A DNA stretch of 64,000 nt from CAYMDP01 sp964389375. Lineage in GTDB: Bacteria > Bdellovibrionota > Bdellovibrionia > Bdellovibrionales > UBA1609. Each line of letters opens with the position of its first letter. Within the stretch, counting starts at the first letter, position 1. The stretch lies in contig CAYMDP010000009.1 in the NCBI GenBank assembly GCA_964389375.1, positions 17,784 to 81,783 of the forward strand, in the 5' to 3' direction. Below the pieces are notes generated by a model. The model saw only the letters and a list, made by a program, of their open reading frames with translations. It did not search any database and was not told the DNA's origin. Positions 43,256 to 51,463 of the stretch are shown here, in pieces. Position numbers and translations under genes: made by a program.

Positions 43256-44268
43256 AGAGTTTCCTTTTCCTGGGTGGACAGACTGAAGGCCACAGCCGGT
43301 TTAGATTTTAGAAACTCTAGCACATAATTCTTGGTTTTTAAAAGCCACTCTTGGCCAATTTTAATTCCAATACGAGCCCCAGGGTAGATGAGTTCGTCAA
43401 GAAGGGGACTTTGCTGCCTGTTTCCAAGGCCAAAGCTTAACTTAAGTTTGCTCTCTGAGGCCGTCCACGAGCCAAGCATTTTATCCCAGATGGCCAAAGA
43501 CACTCCAAAATTTCGGTTGTGATGCTGGGGGGCAGAAGAATGATGAATTTGATGCTGCAGGGGGCTTATAAAAATAAACTCAAGCCAAGCGGGGAAGCGA
43601 ATTGGAATATGAGAATGCCTTAGGTTTGCACCGAGAAAATTAAACAAAAAGCCAAGAGCATTGACGCCAGCGATGGTCCATAGACTTAATTGCGCGCCAA
43701 ATAAAAACACGAAAACTCCAGTTGAGACTCCTAAGGACAATGAGTTTCTTAGGGCAGCTATGGCGCTTTCCAGAGGGTGGTTACGAAACAAAGTGATCGG
43801 AGTCAAAATTTTTGCCGAATGGTGGACCGAGTGGAGGTTCCACAGGAAGGGGATCTTATGCATCAGAAGGTGATGAACAAAACGCAAAAAATCATCCAAT
43901 ACGAATGCCAGCAGAGTAAATGAAGCCATCGCAACTTGAGTGGAGGGAAGGTTTAAAAAATTGGGACTTTGCAAGTAAAGAAATTTCGAAAGTGAACTTG
44001 CAATCTCGAAACTGAAATCAAGAAACGGAACAAAAAGGACAATTTTTAACAAAGTATTAGTGAGATAAAGAAAATAATCTCTGCGCGTGGATCTGTTCCA
44101 CCAATATTTTTTTCGAAAGACCCATTTTTTTAGCAGAGCAGGAATTTTTTTGGGTTGATGCACTGTCAGGGCCCAAAGTCCCACAAAGCCGAAGGCTGCG
44201 ATTAGATTCCAGTAAAACAATCGCGATCCGGGCTGATCCAGTGGCAGTAAAAAAAGATCAAAATTCAT
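43252..44268 (-). CDS. Fatty acid hydroxylase / sterol desaturase family membrane protein
   Basis: About 338 residues from ATG 44268, overlapping the TonB-receptor stop by 11 bp; a longer frame to 44361 is unlikely. Membrane diiron enzyme family with His boxes HHLLMH, HSVHH, HQIHH and HHNRNFG, plus four to five membrane spans. Members hydroxylate or desaturate lipids using O2. Presence in a Fur-type operon is unusual; it needs iron, and may modify a lipid or siderophore. Substrate not determinable. Confidence 0.82.
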   Translation of the reverse strand: MNFDLFLLPLDQPGSRLFYWNLIAAFGFVGLWALTVHQPKKIPALLKKWVFRKKYWWNRSTRRDYFLYLTNTLLKIVLFVPFLDFSFEIASSLSKFLYLQSPNFLNLPSTQVAMASFTLLAFVLDDFLRFVHHLLMHKIPFLWNLHSVHHSAKILTPITLFRNHPLESAIAALRNSLSLGVSTGVFVFLFGAQLSLWTIAGVNALGFLFNFLGANLRHSHIPIRFPAWLEFIFISPLQHQIHHSSAPQHHNRNFGVSLAIWDKMLGSWTASESKLKLSFGLGNRQQSPLLDELIYPGARIGIKIGQEWLLKTKNYVLEFLKSKPAVAFSLSTQEKETL

Positions 44269-46444
44269 ACTGAACCGCCACTTGAAATGATCTAGGCTTG
44301 CCGGGACGAAGTCCAAAGGGCCTGGCGGCAACGGCGTATTCTCTTCCCAATATGTTATCAAATTTTCCTAATATTCTGGTGGACCGATTCAGCTGAAACT
44401 GAGTCGAGTAATCGACAATTCCAAAGGCTGCGATTTCTCCTCGCTCGGAGGACAGGGACTTATCAAAAACTTTTGATTGATGGGTCAAAGTGAGATCCTG
44501 CTTCCAATTCTTCCACTGGCTTCCGATCGAAAGCGAATACTGTGAGCGCGGAATATACGGCAAGGGATCTCCAGTAAAAATGTCCCCTCGTCCCCACTCA
44601 TCAGACTGGGACTCAAAGTTGGACATAAACCGAGCATTCAGTAAAGTGACCTGGGCTTGAATTGGAATCAGGACATTTTTGAATTGAGTGCCTTTGCCCA
44701 GAGCAAATTCAAGCCCCTCGATTTTGGCTTTGCCACCATTGATTGTGCTGTCGATCTGAGCATTCGAGCAGCCGCTGGAAAATGTGCAAGTGTCTGTTAG
44801 ATTTTTGTAATCCGTTTGAAATAGGGTCAGTTCCATTTCAAATTGTTGCTCGGGATTGGCGTATCTAAATTCAATTTCGTCGATCAAGGCCTCTTCTTTG
44901 GCCTCAGTCCCTTGAGAGTTAAGACCTGCCAAAGTCACGGCCTCATTACGACTGATTCTAGAGACAAAGTGCTGGCCCCATTGTCTTTGCAGCGAAAGAC
45001 CTTTAATAAGGGCATCGTCATTCCGAGAATTGTTTTTACTTGAATCCAAATCATTTTGAAATTCAAACTGGGCTGATTCAAGGCGTAGAACCGGAGTGAT
45101 GGTGTATTGATCGATCGCAATGTCGACCGCTGTAGCTAAGGTGAGGGCTTGAGCAGAGTCCTTATTTTTGGTTTCAGCTTGTGGGCCAGAGCCATCCGAA
45201 ACCATCGATCCGCCAGTCATTTGAAAGATTTCAGAATTATGATTGCGCTCGATCTGGTCCCGATGAACCCGAGCAAATAAGACCGGCGATAGCTTAATGT
45301 CATTAACTTGAAAAGAAGAAGAAGCCCGGGTTTGAAGCCCTTGGCTTAGCATCTCGCGGTCGTTGTCCATAATAACAAGGTCGGCATTCGTGCCAAGGCT
45401 GGCAGAGTCCTGTTCGCCACGAAGAATGCGGTAAAAGTCGGTATTCGAGGTGGGATCGTTTAGTAGATCTCGAAGTCTTGGAGTCGCAATGGTTCCGCGA
45501 AAGCGATCAAGACGAAACCATCTGCGTTTAAAAGAGTGGTGGTAAAGACTAGTATCGATAAAAGTACTTTCGCCGATAAAAATCCCATGCTGCAGCTGGG
45601 CCTTCACATGTTGCCACTTCATAAAATCTTTCTCTGAAGAATTATATCTGCGATAAGGCTTTAAATTAAAATCTTCTCGGCTGAGACCTAAATAAGTTTC
45701 TTTTGAATCCTCTTCGCCATAACCAAGGCGAAGCTCTAAGAAGTGGGTTTTGGCTTCATTAAGGTCTTTTCGAATCCGACCCTGAACTTCATTCTTAACA
45801 AAACCTGTTTTTGCTCCTGAATCGAGTTCTTTAAAACCATCACTGGACCAATTTGAAAGGTTAAGATGGTAGCCCCCAAAAGAAGTTGGGCCACCAGTCC
45901 GAATATGATTATTCCAAGTCGAAAAAGCACCGCCGCTGACAAAAAGCTCGGTGGTTTGTCGATCTGGAATTGTAATAGAGCGGTAATCGATGGCGCCACC
46001 CACAGAGTTGGGACCAAAAATCGTCGACTTAAATCCCTTATAGACTTCAAGGCTTTCTGTATTGTTAAGGCTAGGAGTGTAGTAGGCCGCAGGCGCAGAA
46101 TAGGGGGCCGGCCCAATCAAGATCCCATTTTCCATCAAGACAATTTTTTTAGATCGATCTGGATTTGTTCCGCGAAGTCCAATATTGGGTCTTAAACCTT
46201 GTCCGTCTTCTTCCCGAATGTAAACGCCACTCGTCTGTTTTAGAGCACGGCCCACATCGGTCAGCTGGTCGGATTTAATTTTTTCTTTAGAAATTTTTTG
46301 GGGGCGAACCGGGATATTCAGCTCTTCTTGGGCTCCAAAGACTTTGACCGGAAATAATTGAGTGCTTTGCTCTTCTTCAGCAAAGGCATAGGTCCCATAA
46401 AGGCCCAGCGCAAAAAATAAGATCAAAGAAAAATATTTAGTCAT
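44258..46444 (-). CDS. TonB-dependent outer-membrane receptor (FecA-like)
   Basis: 728 residues: signal peptide (1-22), TonB-box-like start (QLFPVKVFG), plug domain with TSGVYIREEDGQGLRPNIGL and GPNSVGGAIDY, then a 22-strand barrel ending in VAVQYEF with C-terminal Phe. The closest pattern is FecA/iron-chelate receptors. It takes up an iron chelate using TonB energy. Preceded by the imelysin-like gene with an 8-bp overlap and followed by the hydroxylase gene with an 11-bp overlap. Confidence 0.9.
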   Translation of the reverse strand: MTKYFSLILFFALGLYGTYAFAEEEQSTQLFPVKVFGAQEELNIPVRPQKISKEKIKSDQLTDVGRALKQTSGVYIREEDGQGLRPNIGLRGTNPDRSKKIVLMENGILIGPAPYSAPAAYYTPSLNNTESLEVYKGFKSTIFGPNSVGGAIDYRSITIPDRQTTELFVSGGAFSTWNNHIRTGGPTSFGGYHLNLSNWSSDGFKELDSGAKTGFVKNEVQGRIRKDLNEAKTHFLELRLGYGEEDSKETYLGLSREDFNLKPYRRYNSSEKDFMKWQHVKAQLQHGIFIGESTFIDTSLYHHSFKRRWFRLDRFRGTIATPRLRDLLNDPTSNTDFYRILRGEQDSASLGTNADLVIMDNDREMLSQGLQTRASSSFQVNDIKLSPVLFARVHRDQIERNHNSEIFQMTGGSMVSDGSGPQAETKNKDSAQALTLATAVDIAIDQYTITPVLRLESAQFEFQNDLDSSKNNSRNDDALIKGLSLQRQWGQHFVSRISRNEAVTLAGLNSQGTEAKEEALIDEIEFRYANPEQQFEMELTLFQTDYKNLTDTCTFSSGCSNAQIDSTINGGKAKIEGLEFALGKGTQFKNVLIPIQAQVTLLNARFMSNFESQSDEWGRGDIFTGDPLPYIPRSQYSLSIGSQWKNWKQDLTLTHQSKVFDKSLSSERGEIAAFGIVDYSTQFQLNRSTRILGKFDNILGREYAVAARPFGLRPGKPRSFQVAVQYEF

Positions 46445-47762
46445 TGTCGCCAGAGAAAACCGGAGGAGCCCTAAGTGAAAGTGCGATTAAAAAGTCGGTC
46501 TTAAGAAGTGTCGCAAGTTCTCTATACTCCGTAAAGAAAGCGCAGATCTCAACTTTGCGGTCCTCTTTGTTACTGGACCTGCAGGCCGTTGGGTCAAGCT
46601 CAGCGATCAGTTCCTGAAGAGATTTTCCCTGGCTAAGAACTTTTAATTTTTGTCTAACATCTGCCGAGATTTGATTCATCCTCTCTGTCACATCGGACCG
46701 CTTTGAAGCCTTCAAGTAATCATCAAAACCAAAAGCCGGGGTATCCGACTGTTTTGCACCCCAAAAGATTTGTTGAAATCCTTGAAGCTGGGCTTCGATT
46801 GCAGAAAGAGCAAGACCCGACCAAGGATGCTCGGCCATCTCGGGACATTTTCCCGAAGATTCTCGGCAATCTGGATGAAGTCCAAGGGGCTTTCCAAGGC
46901 GCGCGTCTTTTGAGGTCTCGACAATAAAAAGTGCATCGCTAAAGGCGTTGACCGCTTGGCGGATATTTGCAAAGCGAGAGCCGTCGATTAAGCTTTTACT
47001 AAAATTTGCTTTATTCTGATCCCAAGCGGTTTCAAGTTCTTGCGCAAGAGCCAGATTATCTTTGTTAAGTTCGAGTGCGTAAAAGCAGCGATCTTTCTTC
47101 TTTTCTAAATCCGGTTTTTTTGCCCAATCATGAACAGGTTGAAAGTTTGGATTTCGCATATTGCATTGGCTTGTAAGACTTGGTTCAAAAAGAAGATATT
47201 CGATCGCGGCAAGGCCTCGGACCGTTACGGATGAAGCAGAATCTTTTTCTTTTAAGTTCGCCCATTTCAAGGTCGCAAGATCAATTCCGCAGTTGTTAAC
47301 CAGTGGCCAAGAATAAAGGCCATCATAGATTTTACGGTTGTCATCAAAGACCGGCCCCACGGCCCCGGCATTCAGTCGATGAAAACTAAGCATGCTCTCT
47401 TTCCACTGGTCCTTGGCAGCCGCTTCTTTGGAAGCGGAGTCATCTTGCACCGAAAGACTTTCGCAGAAATTTTCGAGTTTGCTATTTAATAGCTCTAGCT
47501 GAAGACGCAGATCCTTTGTTAAGGGCTGAATGACGTTTAGCCCAATGTTTGCAAGCATCTTGGTTTCTGAAAATTCACCTTCGTTAGGATTAAAGCCAGG
47601 CTCAAAGGGGTTTTCCGATTCTTTTTTAGAATCAGTTGGAGGCTTCGGAGCTTGTTTTCCCGCATCTGAGGAGTCTGAATTTGTAAAATCAGAGCAGCCG
47701 GAAGTTAAAAGAGCGAAGGACAATGTCGCAATAACTGATATGATGGAAAATTTGTGTTTCAT
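46437..47762 (-). CDS. Imelysin-like iron-regulated lipoprotein
   Basis: About 441 residues from ATG 47762 (AGGA 8 nt upstream); a frame to 47807 would precede the signal. Lipobox LLTSGC. Conserved imelysin blocks are SFHRLNAGAVGPVF, DGLYSWPLVNNCGID, VRGLAAIEYLLFEP and later regions of the two four-helix bundles. The GxHxxE motif seen in typical imelysins reads GLAAIE: the His is Ala. Members bind iron or iron chelates in the periplasm. Position between tonB and the receptor gene supports an iron role. Confidence 0.82.
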   Translation of the reverse strand: MKHKFSIISVIATLSFALLTSGCSDFTNSDSSDAGKQAPKPPTDSKKESENPFEPGFNPNEGEFSETKMLANIGLNVIQPLTKDLRLQLELLNSKLENFCESLSVQDDSASKEAAAKDQWKESMLSFHRLNAGAVGPVFDDNRKIYDGLYSWPLVNNCGIDLATLKWANLKEKDSASSVTVRGLAAIEYLLFEPSLTSQCNMRNPNFQPVHDWAKKPDLEKKKDRCFYALELNKDNLALAQELETAWDQNKANFSKSLIDGSRFANIRQAVNAFSDALFIVETSKDARLGKPLGLHPDCRESSGKCPEMAEHPWSGLALSAIEAQLQGFQQIFWGAKQSDTPAFGFDDYLKASKRSDVTERMNQISADVRQKLKVLSQGKSLQELIAELDPTACRSSNKEDRKVEICAFFTEYRELATLLKTDFLIALSLRAPPVFSGDND

Positions 47763-47770
47763 AATATTTC

Positions 47771-48403
47771 CTAAAGTTGATAGTCCACAGGGACTGTGAA
47801 TAACCAAGTCGTTCTTTGCACTTCTTCTGGGAAGGGCCGAAGATTTTTTAAATTTTTAACAATAGACTCTGCGGATTCGTTTAATAACTGATAGGTCGAA
47901 GGCTCTTTGATTTTCGCTTCTAAGACGGAGCCGTCTTTAGACAGTCGAAACTCTAAAATCACTCGACCTTGTTGCCGCAATTTTCTGGCAATCTCGGGAT
48001 AACGTTTTTGCGAATTTAAATGTCGGATCACTTCGGCGATATAGATCTCTTGTGCACTTTCTGCAAGGCGGGCTTGATTTGGATTCGATTGGCTGCTTGG
48101 ATCAACACTTTCTTGGGCCTCGTCTGAAGCAGAGTCGAGATCTTCGCTGATCGGGGCTTGCGGAGATTTTACGGAATTTTCTTTAGGCGTCTGTCGAAGA
48201 GCCTTTTGTTTCGGGATTTTAACACGGGCAATTTGAACTTCTTGATCGCGTTCTGGGGAGGCTTCGTACAAAACAAATTCGACGATCTCGGTTTCAGATT
48301 TTGAATTCGAGTCTTGGCTTGCCGAGATCAAAAGCAAAAGGAACAGGCCTAGATGAACTAGGCCTGAAAAAATCAAGGATATCTTAAGAGAAGAACTCTT
48401 CAT
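47771..48403 (-). CDS. TonB-family energy transducer
   Basis: 210 residues. N-terminal membrane span (about 8-26), a Pro/Glu/Lys/Ser-rich periplasmic linker, and a C-terminal TonB domain: RYPEIARKLRQQGRVILEFRL, DGSVLEAKIKEPSTYQLLNE and the closing FTVPVDYQL. It delivers proton-motive energy to the receptor downstream. ExbB and ExbD are not in the window. The start overlaps the previous stop as TAATG. Confidence 0.9.
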   Translation of the reverse strand: MKSSSLKISLIFSGLVHLGLFLLLLISASQDSNSKSETEIVEFVLYEASPERDQEVQIARVKIPKQKALRQTPKENSVKSPQAPISEDLDSASDEAQESVDPSSQSNPNQARLAESAQEIYIAEVIRHLNSQKRYPEIARKLRQQGRVILEFRLSKDGSVLEAKIKEPSTYQLLNESAESIVKNLKNLRPFPEEVQRTTWLFTVPVDYQL

Positions 48404-49392
48404 TATCTGTAGTCGACCTCACCAATAAGTTTTCTAGCGGATTCGACTTGCTCACCTAAGTCGCTCCAAGGAGTTTGGTCCATCTTGAATGTGCCCCAAT
48501 CTTTGATAAAGGTATCGGGATGAAGACCCTCGACACTTGGGAAATCAAGGTGTGCCGCAGACATATCCAACTGAATTTCATCGCTTAACATAATGTCGAC
48601 AAATGTTTGCGCAAGGTCGGCCTGGGCGCTTGTCTTAAGAAGTGCGACTCCAGTTCCGTTGGTGTGAACTCCATCCGCAGCTTGGTCCAAGAAGGCAACA
48701 CGCACTGGGAAGTTAGGGTTCTTAGCAATCACCCCGGCAAGGTAGTAATGGTTCACGATTCCAACTTCACAGCGTCCTGTGGCGATGGCCTCAAGAACAG
48801 CAACATCGTTGTTCATGACGGGCTCAGCCAAATTGTCGAGCCAACCACTGACGATACTTTTTGCTTTCTCGTAGCCATTCTTATGAATCAGCTGAGCTAG
48901 CAAGGCCTCGTTATAAGTTCCACGGCTTGTTCTTAAGCAAAGGCGCCCCATCCACTTGCTGTCGGCAAGGTCTTCATAGGTGCTTAGCTCACTGACTGAA
49001 GTTCTGGCTGGGTCATAGGCGACAGTGCGAGTTCGGTAAGTCAAAGCCACCCAACGGTTTTGTGGGTCACGCATAAAAGAGCGGACTTGTTTAACTGCGG
49101 TAGAATTTTGCAAAGGCTTGATAAGATCTTTTTTGGCAAGCTCGGTAAGGTAGACAAGATCCTTTGTGACGATAAGGTCCGCAGGACTTTTTTCGGCATC
49201 TTTTTCGATCTGAGCTAAAAGGGCAGGATAGGCCCCTTCGACCAGAACTAACTTTTGACCGGTCTTTTCAGTAAATACTTTTGCGGCCTTTTCGAAACGG
49301 GCAGAAGGGCGATCGGTATAAACAGTTAGGTCTGCAAAAGCAGAAAATGAAACTAAACAAGAGATAAACAGGGAAGAAAATCGTAGAAACAT
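48403..49392 (-). CDS. Ferric-iron ABC transporter substrate-binding protein (FbpA/FutA type)
   Basis: About 329 residues from ATG 49392, preceded by a full AGGAGG site; the frame runs on to 49542 across the Fur box, which is not coding. Signal peptide cleaved after AFA, then DLTVYTDRPSARFEKAAKVF typical of iron-binding proteins, and the Tyr pair of the Fe(III) site in GIVNHYYLAG. It captures ferric iron in the periplasm. No matching permease or ATPase is adjacent, so those must be elsewhere. First gene of the operon. Confidence 0.9.
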   Translation of the reverse strand: MFLRFSSLFISCLVSFSAFADLTVYTDRPSARFEKAAKVFTEKTGQKLVLVEGAYPALLAQIEKDAEKSPADLIVTKDLVYLTELAKKDLIKPLQNSTAVKQVRSFMRDPQNRWVALTYRTRTVAYDPARTSVSELSTYEDLADSKWMGRLCLRTSRGTYNEALLAQLIHKNGYEKAKSIVSGWLDNLAEPVMNNDVAVLEAIATGRCEVGIVNHYYLAGVIAKNPNFPVRVAFLDQAADGVHTNGTGVALLKTSAQADLAQTFVDIMLSDEIQLDMSAAHLDFPSVEGLHPDTFIKDWGTFKMDQTPWSDLGEQVESARKLIGEVDYR

Positions 49393-49450
49393 GAAACCTC
49401 CTAATGAATGACTTAAGAGGTAGCAGTCCCCCCTGGCCAAAGGCAATAAA

Positions 49451-49465
49451 TGAGAATCAAAATCA
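49451..49465. promoter_or_regulatory. Fur-type box upstream of the iron operon
   Basis: TGAGAATCAAAATCA fits the 7-1-7 Fur motif TGATAATNATTATCA at most positions. It lies about 60 bp before the start of the iron-binding protein gene. Consistent with iron repression of the seven-gene operon. Confidence 0.65.
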
Positions 49466-49598
49466 TTTAGATGAAAGCCAACTGAACCCTTCCCGAAACC
49501 TAAGCGAAAATGGGGGGGCGAAAACCACGGATTTTGGGACAAAATGAGTCCTCTGTATGGGGCTTAAGTGACTTAAATATATTGAGAAATTGGATCCT

Positions 49599-50057
49599 TT
49601 AAGAGGCGCAGCGGCGACAAACTCCAAAAAACTCGAGCTTGTGACTGATATTAGAATAGCCCTTATTTTTAAGGCTGGATTCATAGGCCTGAACCAAGCA
49701 CTCATCCAAGGCCTCCACCTGCTGGCAGACCTTACAGATAATATGGTGATGATGGCTTCCATCCATTGGGCGTAGTTCGTAGCGCAAAAGTCCGTCGCCA
49801 AAATGGCAGGTTGTCACGAGGCCTGCTTCAAAGAACTTCGCCATACTTCTATAGACGGTTGCTAGATCTAAAGATTCGGTCGGCGCTAATTTTATGACCC
49901 GATCGTAAAGTTCTTCACTGGTAAAAGGGCGGCCCAATTTTAAAATCGCTTCGGCCATTAGGGCCCTTTGCCGGGTCAGTCTAAGGCCCGAGGACTTGAG
50001 CTGATCTAAGACCTTTGGCAATTCTGACTTATGTTGATGTCCGTGACATTTTTTCAT
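49599..50057 (-). CDS. Fur/Zur-family metal regulator
   Basis: 152 residues. Winged helix (LTRQRALMAEAIL, then LDLATVYRSMAKFFEAGLV with the DNA-recognition helix) followed by the dimer domain with metal ligands: HHHHIICKVC and FFGVCRRC (two Cys pairs), plus N-terminal His residues (CHGHQH). The two CxxC pairs form the structural zinc site. Fur and Zur cannot be separated by sequence alone; its location between an iron operon and a zinc-type operon is compatible with either. Its start is 84 bp from the divergent operon. Confidence 0.85.
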   Translation of the reverse strand: MKKCHGHQHKSELPKVLDQLKSSGLRLTRQRALMAEAILKLGRPFTSEELYDRVIKLAPTESLDLATVYRSMAKFFEAGLVTTCHFGDGLLRYELRPMDGSHHHHIICKVCQQVEALDECLVQAYESSLKNKGYSNISHKLEFFGVCRRCAS

Positions 50058-50077
50058 TTAGATTGGAATAACCCAGA

Positions 50078-50092
50078 TGCAAATGATTTGCA
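50078..50092. promoter_or_regulatory. Perfect 7-1-7 Fur-family palindrome between fur/zur gene and znu-type operon
   Basis: TGCAAAT, one base G, ATTTGCA: exact inverted repeat in the shared intergenic region. It could regulate the regulator gene and the znu-type operon together. The half-site differs from the iron-operon box, hinting at a different metal or a second regulator. Confidence 0.7.
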
Positions 50093-50116
50093 AAAAGAAA
50101 ATGGGGCTGCTAAGAG
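50088..50116 (+). promoter_or_regulatory. Possible promoter of the znu-type operon
   Basis: TTGCAA (50088-50093), a 17-bp spacer and TAAGAG (50111-50116). The -35 box overlaps the palindrome, which would allow repression. The -10 match is only fair. Confidence 0.3.
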
Positions 50117-50140
50117 TTTCTTTATAAAAGGGAGAATAAA

Positions 50141-50764
50141 ATGAATTCAATCACTCGGATTCTTCTGGCAGGTTTTCTTTTGCTTTCAGTTGAGGCCTTT
50201 GCTCGTGGGCATAATCATAAAATCGAGCGAGTGAATGAGCAGTTGGCGAAGTCGGAGCTAGCACAAAACGCGGCCAGCACTTTAGAGCTTTTCGAAAGCG
50301 AATACCATGATCGTTATCAAAAATCTTTAAGTGATGAATTTGTGGGCTTCATTGCTGAGCTAGGTGAAGACGAGGCCGAAGTTGCGATGATTCACGTGGT
50401 TGGTGAAAACAAGGTTCAAGAAGACGGCTACCACTGCCATGTAGATCTTGAAGAAGATGGAAGCAAAGATTTTCATTGTGAGCACGAGAGCAATTCAGAT
50501 CAATATGCATATACACCGCAAGCAAAGAACTATTCCTTAGGTGAGTTTATCGAGTCTTTAAGCGAGATGATTGTTGAGCTTGAGAAAAATAAAATTGATC
50601 CGGCATCTCTAGTTGGAATCAAAGCCTGGCAAGATCGCCGAGGACTTTGGATGACCTTAAAGCCGAAAGGCGCAGGCGATGTATTTGTTCGCTGTCATTA
50701 TCATGGAAAGGGTATTGATTGCCATCAATCAAGTAGCCCTGGAAGCAACGAACCTGTTCGATAA
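50141..50764 (+). CDS. Exported His/Cys-rich protein, first gene of znu-type operon
   Basis: 207 residues. ATG 50141 follows AGGGAG. Signal peptide to about residue 22 (VEAFA), then RGHNH. Four Cys occur beside His: YHCH, FHCEH, RCHYHG and DCHQ, and acidic residues are frequent, so the protein probably binds metal in the periplasm. No known family. Genes follow without gaps, so it is probably an accessory metal-binding protein of the importer. Confidence 0.7.
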   Translation: MNSITRILLAGFLLLSVEAFARGHNHKIERVNEQLAKSELAQNAASTLELFESEYHDRYQKSLSDEFVGFIAELGEDEAEVAMIHVVGENKVQEDGYHCHVDLEEDGSKDFHCEHESNSDQYAYTPQAKNYSLGEFIESLSEMIVELEKNKIDPASLVGIKAWQDRRGLWMTLKPKGAGDVFVRCHYHGKGIDCHQSSSPGSNEPVR

Positions 50765-50797
50765 ACTGTGCCACTGGAAGGAAATGAGGTTTTGATT

Positions 50798-51463
50798 GTG
50801 AACTATAACAAGAATCTACGTATTTCATTGTTGCTTCTCTTCTTGCTTGTGACCTCGGCTTGCGGCGGCGGACGAAATCCGGATCTTGAATTAAAAAAAG
50901 AAGCTGAAGAATCTTCAGAAAAAATATCAGGTCGCTCCTTTAAGACCTTAAGTGCACCGGAAGATATAACTGTTTCAGAAAAAGAGGTTTCTGGATCTGG
51001 TGCAATTTTGTTTCTAGACGCATTGACAGAAGTTGAATCCTCAAATCACTTTAGTCTTAGCTTTCGCTTGGAAATAGGCGGGAATTTAAACCTTATAGTC
51101 AATTCGGATCAGCTTCTAGAAACGGGGATAGAACTTTTTATTCATGCTCCCGCGATTGAAAGCCCCCTGGTAGCCTATTTAATTGCCCAAGGTAAACAGA
51201 TCGATTTGACGACTTACTTTTTAGAGAGCCAAGTTTTCTCGAAAGCCATCATCAGTCTGGATGTTCACAATAATGAAGGTGAGTACGCCCATATCGTGAT
51301 CTGGGATGACACAAATGGGATTCTGAAGGCTGAGCCCATCTATGATTCAGGATCTGTCAGAGGCGGCTCTCCGGGAAGAGGTTTTGGGGCAAACTGGGGT
51401 CTTTCGTTTTTGAAGGCAAGAATCTTTGACGTGCAAAAGGACAAGCCTAGGGATGAGCATTAA
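50798..51463 (+). CDS. Lipoprotein of unknown function, znu-type operon
   Basis: About 221 residues from GTG 50798, with GAGGT 7 nt upstream; a GTG at 50768 is less likely. Lipobox LVTSAC at the end of the signal. The mature part is beta-rich with no His/Cys clusters. It is co-transcribed between the His/Cys-rich protein and the outer-membrane protein, so it may be part of the same uptake complex. No family recognised. Confidence 0.65.
   Translation: MNYNKNLRISLLLLFLLVTSACGGGRNPDLELKKEAEESSEKISGRSFKTLSAPEDITVSEKEVSGSGAILFLDALTEVESSNHFSLSFRLEIGGNLNLIVNSDQLLETGIELFIHAPAIESPLVAYLIAQGKQIDLTTYFLESQVFSKAIISLDVHNNEGEYAHIVIWDDTNGILKAEPIYDSGSVRGGSPGRGFGANWGLSFLKARIFDVQKDKPRDEH

Noticed and set aside
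49393..49542. N-terminal extension of the iron-binding protein
   Set aside because: It covers the Fur-type box and the ribosome-binding site; the signal peptide starts at ATG 49392.
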